Shown in pieces: positions 5,190 to 6,364 of a stretch of DNA of 6,364 nucleotides. The stretch comes from Saprospirales bacterium. Lineage in GTDB: Bacteria; Bacteroidota; Bacteroidia; Chitinophagales; Saprospiraceae. Within the stretch, counting starts at the first letter, position 1, and each line of letters begins with the position of its first letter. Under the pieces are notes generated by a model that worked only from the letters and a program-made list of their open reading frames with translations, did no database searches and was not told where the DNA came from. Position numbers and translations under genes: made by a program. Location of the stretch: contig PWJP01000074.1 in the NCBI GenBank assembly GCA_003559985.1, forward strand, positions 1-6,364, written 5' to 3'.

Positions 5190-5472
5190 TTTCAGAATTT
5201 CCTCCATTTTCTTTAATTTTTCTTTCACGATTGAGAACTCTTTTTACCCATTGCTTTTTTCTTAATTCTTCGAGTTCCTCCCAAGTTTTTCCTTTTCTTT
5301 CTTCTTTTGTAAGATGTTCTTCCTTCCAGGGTCGTGCTTTTTTAGGCTTTAAATGTTTTTTCAATTCAGGATCCTCCACCACATATTGTCCAGTTGCCAT
5401 CATGTATAGGAATTGAGATAAGGCTTTTCCTTCCTTTTTAGAAGAATCGGGCCATCCTTGATTAAGATTCAT
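5182..5472 (-). CDS. Basic, Lys-rich hypothetical protein (96 aa)
   Basis: No family is recognised. After a short start (MNLNQGWPDSSKKEGKALSQ) comes a hydrophobic patch FLYMMATGQYVVED (21-34). A highly charged region rich in Lys, Glu and Arg follows, with PKKARPWKEEHLTKEERKGK (43-62) and a likely long helix from about residue 63 to 88. By hand count there are 23 Lys/Arg and 16 Asp/Glu, so the protein is net basic, in contrast to the acidic product of the next gene. It could bind nucleic acid or an acidic partner, which is speculation. The start overlaps the previous stop as ATGA (5469-5472), with GAGG about 7 bases upstream. Confidence 0.78.
   Translation of the reverse strand: MNLNQGWPDSSKKEGKALSQFLYMMATGQYVVEDPELKKHLKPKKARPWKEEHLTKEERKGKTWEELEELRKKQWVKRVLNRERKIKENGGNSENG
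5201..5205 (-). promoter_or_regulatory. Ribosome binding site deciding the start of the acidic mini-protein
   Basis: GGAGG on the minus strand, 11 bases before the ATG at 5189. The alternative ATG at 5207 would place this motif inside its own first codons, so the motif argues for 5189. The spacing is a little long, so the choice is likely but not certain. Confidence 0.5.
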
Positions 5473-5723
5473 AACACTTCCTCTTCAAGTTCTTTTCCAT
5501 GTTCAGACATATATTTAGAAACCATTTTATAGGATTCTAAAGTAATAGCTTCTTCATACCCTCTGAACTTAGTTCGACAAGGGAAAATTCCTTTGATTTT
5601 TCCTTTATCATCTAATTCAAAAGCAAGTGCCCATCCAAAGATATTAAGGAATTGATTAACAAATAGGATCAAGCCTGTTTGATTGAATTCCTCAAAGGAC
5701 CTCTTTTCCACCATATCTTTCAT
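5469..5723 (-). CDS. Conserved phage-type small protein (84 aa, FGWAL / RTKFRG signature)
   Basis: The core reads FNQTGLILFVNQFLNIFGWALAFELDD (in 13-39), then IFPCRTKFRGYEEAITLESYKMVSKYM. I recall this pattern (a TGLL-like stretch, then FGWAL, then an aromatic-Pro-x-R-x-K-FRG stretch and a Y-x-x-(L/M)-S-x-YM helix) from small conserved proteins of unknown function in many tailed phages and prophages. I cannot give a family number. The length suits that group. The segment around FVNQFLNIFGWALAF is hydrophobic but broken by polar residues, so it is more likely a folded core than a membrane helix. The start follows the previous stop by one base; its ribosome site is weak (GGGAAAT). An ATG three codons later is possible. 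Confidence 0.8.
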   Translation of the reverse strand: MKDMVEKRSFEEFNQTGLILFVNQFLNIFGWALAFELDDKGKIKGIFPCRTKFRGYEEAITLESYKMVSKYMSEHGKELEEEVL

Positions 5724-5724
5724 A

Positions 5725-5994
5725 TTACATTTCCCAACTAATAATTCCCGCTTTTTCGTGAAAGTGTTTTCTTTCTGCTTCTAAGTAATTTCTAGCATCT
5801 TCTTCCTTAGAAAATGGACCATAAAAAACAGAAGCAAATTCTTTCACATCCAACTTCATAATTTGTTTAGGATTCACTATGAACCAAACTTTCCCTTTCA
5901 TTTTCTTAGGCTTTTTAGATAGGACACAAACAATAAGAAAAAGTACAAATACAAGAAATCCTAAACCTAATACCATTGTTGATAAAAAATCCAT
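5725..5994 (-). CDS. Single-pass membrane protein with small cytoplasmic domain (89 aa)
   Basis: The protein opens with a hydrophobic helix at about residues 3-25 (MVLGLGFLVFVLFLIVCVL), followed at once by the basic cluster SKKPKKMKGK (26-35). This suggests an N-out, C-in anchor rather than a cleaved signal. The remaining part (VWFIVNPKQIMKLDV, then FYGPFSKEEDARNYLEAER) looks like a small alpha/beta domain; the YGPFSKEEDAR stretch recalls short repeat or SPOR-like segments but is not enough to name a family. The start at 5994 is chosen because AAGGAGG lies 5 bases upstream; a longer frame from 6036 would add 14 residues before the helix and overlap the previous gene. Function unknown. Confidence 0.78.
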   Translation of the reverse strand: MDFLSTMVLGLGFLVFVLFLIVCVLSKKPKKMKGKVWFIVNPKQIMKLDVKEFASVFYGPFSKEEDARNYLEAERKHFHEKAGIISWEM

Positions 5995-5999
5995 ATTTC

Positions 6000-6006
6000 C
6001 CTCCTT
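6000..6006 (-). promoter_or_regulatory. Strong Shine-Dalgarno sequence deciding the membrane protein start
   Basis: AAGGAGG on the minus strand, 5 bases before the ATG at 5994. Its first bases are part of the TAA stop of the preceding gene (6005-6007), so termination and re-initiation occur at the same place. Confidence 0.7.
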
Positions 6007-6364
6007 ACCAAGAAATTTCTGTATTTCCGTTTTCACGGTCTTTAACCATAAATCCCTTAAAAATTAAAAAATTTCTTAAATTTTCACTCACTGGAGCTGA
6101 AGTGATATATTTAGAATCTCCTCTTTCACAACAAGTTTCAATTCCTCTCATGACCTGATCTTTCAAGAATTTTCTTTCTTTCTCATAAGAGATTAAAGTT
6201 TGTTTTTGTCGAATCTTTGAAGCTGAAGGAAACTTATCTTCTGGATCAAAAAATTCTTGAATTTTTTTATAATCCACTCTTCCATTATTGATTGTTTCAG
6301 GATAGGCTTTTAGTTCTTTTTCCATAAGGCTTAATCCGGTAAAGTACACTGCTCGATCAAAATC
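6005..6364 (-). CDS. Hypothetical protein, 5'-truncated by the window edge (last 119 aa)
   Basis: The frame is open to the right edge and reads DFDRAVYFTGLSLMEKELKA at the visible start. The GTG at 6349 and ATG at 6325 lack good ribosome sites, so the true start is probably outside the window. The middle is charged and helical (FPSASKIRQKQTLISYEKER, then FLKDQVMRGIETCCERGDSK). The C-terminus, APVSENLRNFLIFKGFMVKD through NTEISW, has the form of a small wedge in which a helix is followed by a GF-x-V strand and a final ISW strand, a tail I recall from assorted small phage proteins. No enzyme motif is visible and I do not name a family. Confidence 0.7.
   Translation of the reverse strand, partial: DFDRAVYFTGLSLMEKELKAYPETINNGRVDYKKIQEFFDPEDKFPSASKIRQKQTLISYEKERKFLKDQVMRGIETCCERGDSKYITSAPVSENLRNFLIFKGFMVKDRENGNTEISW

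Noticed and set aside
5190..5228. GTG start giving a 76-aa form of the acidic protein
   Set aside because: It needs a weak GTG start without a ribosome site and a 47-bp overlap with the previous gene. The ATG at 5189 with GGAGG upstream is simpler.

Overview
The window is AT-rich and tightly packed, and every supported gene lies on the minus strand. Read right to left (5' to 3' on the coding strand) it forms one continuous block. Neighbouring genes overlap by 4 to 23 bp or sit a few bases apart, and many starts have a purine-rich Shine-Dalgarno sequence (AAGGAGG, GGAGG, AGAGG). I see no tRNA, CRISPR array, insertion sequence, integrase or clear terminator. Small unknown proteins in series, a stand-alone VWA protein, a viral-type macro domain and a small protein of a type I recall from tailed phages suggest a large tailed phage or prophage of a low-GC host. 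No structural or replication gene is present to prove this, and the host cannot be named.

Right part (about 4300-6364), the small accessory genes: a 5'-truncated unknown protein at the edge, a one-helix membrane protein (5725-5994), a conserved phage-type small protein with an FGWAL / RTKFRG signature (5469-5723), and a basic Lys-rich protein (5182-5472). Next come an extremely acidic four-cysteine mini-protein (4998-5189), a TARG1/DarG-like macro-domain ADP-ribosyl hydrolase with both catalytic residues intact (4604-5020), and an unknown 100-aa protein (4291-4593).

Middle (3399-4294): a VWA-domain protein with a complete MIDAS motif. It is followed by a stretch of about 210 bp that looks like a small gene split by a frameshift and holds an 8-bp inverted repeat.

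Left part (1-3398), a sugar cassette: a GT8 glycosyltransferase, a GT29 (sialyltransferase-like) protein whose N-terminus resembles half of a methyltransferase, a 48-aa mini-protein, a MurB-type enolpyruvyl-sugar reductase with Thr at the catalytic Ser position, and a polysaccharide pyruvyl transferase running off the left edge. Two of these five families (MurB and pyruvyl transferase) act on PEP-derived three-carbon groups on sugars, and two are glycosyltransferases. The cassette therefore probably builds or decorates a glycan, perhaps to remodel the host surface or a virion component. The target is inference.

The points most worth following are the mobile-element MurB with its altered active site next to a pyruvyl transferase, the methyltransferase-remnant/GT29 fusion, the TARG1-like macro domain as a possible counter-defence enzyme, and the strongly acidic Cys4 mini-protein.
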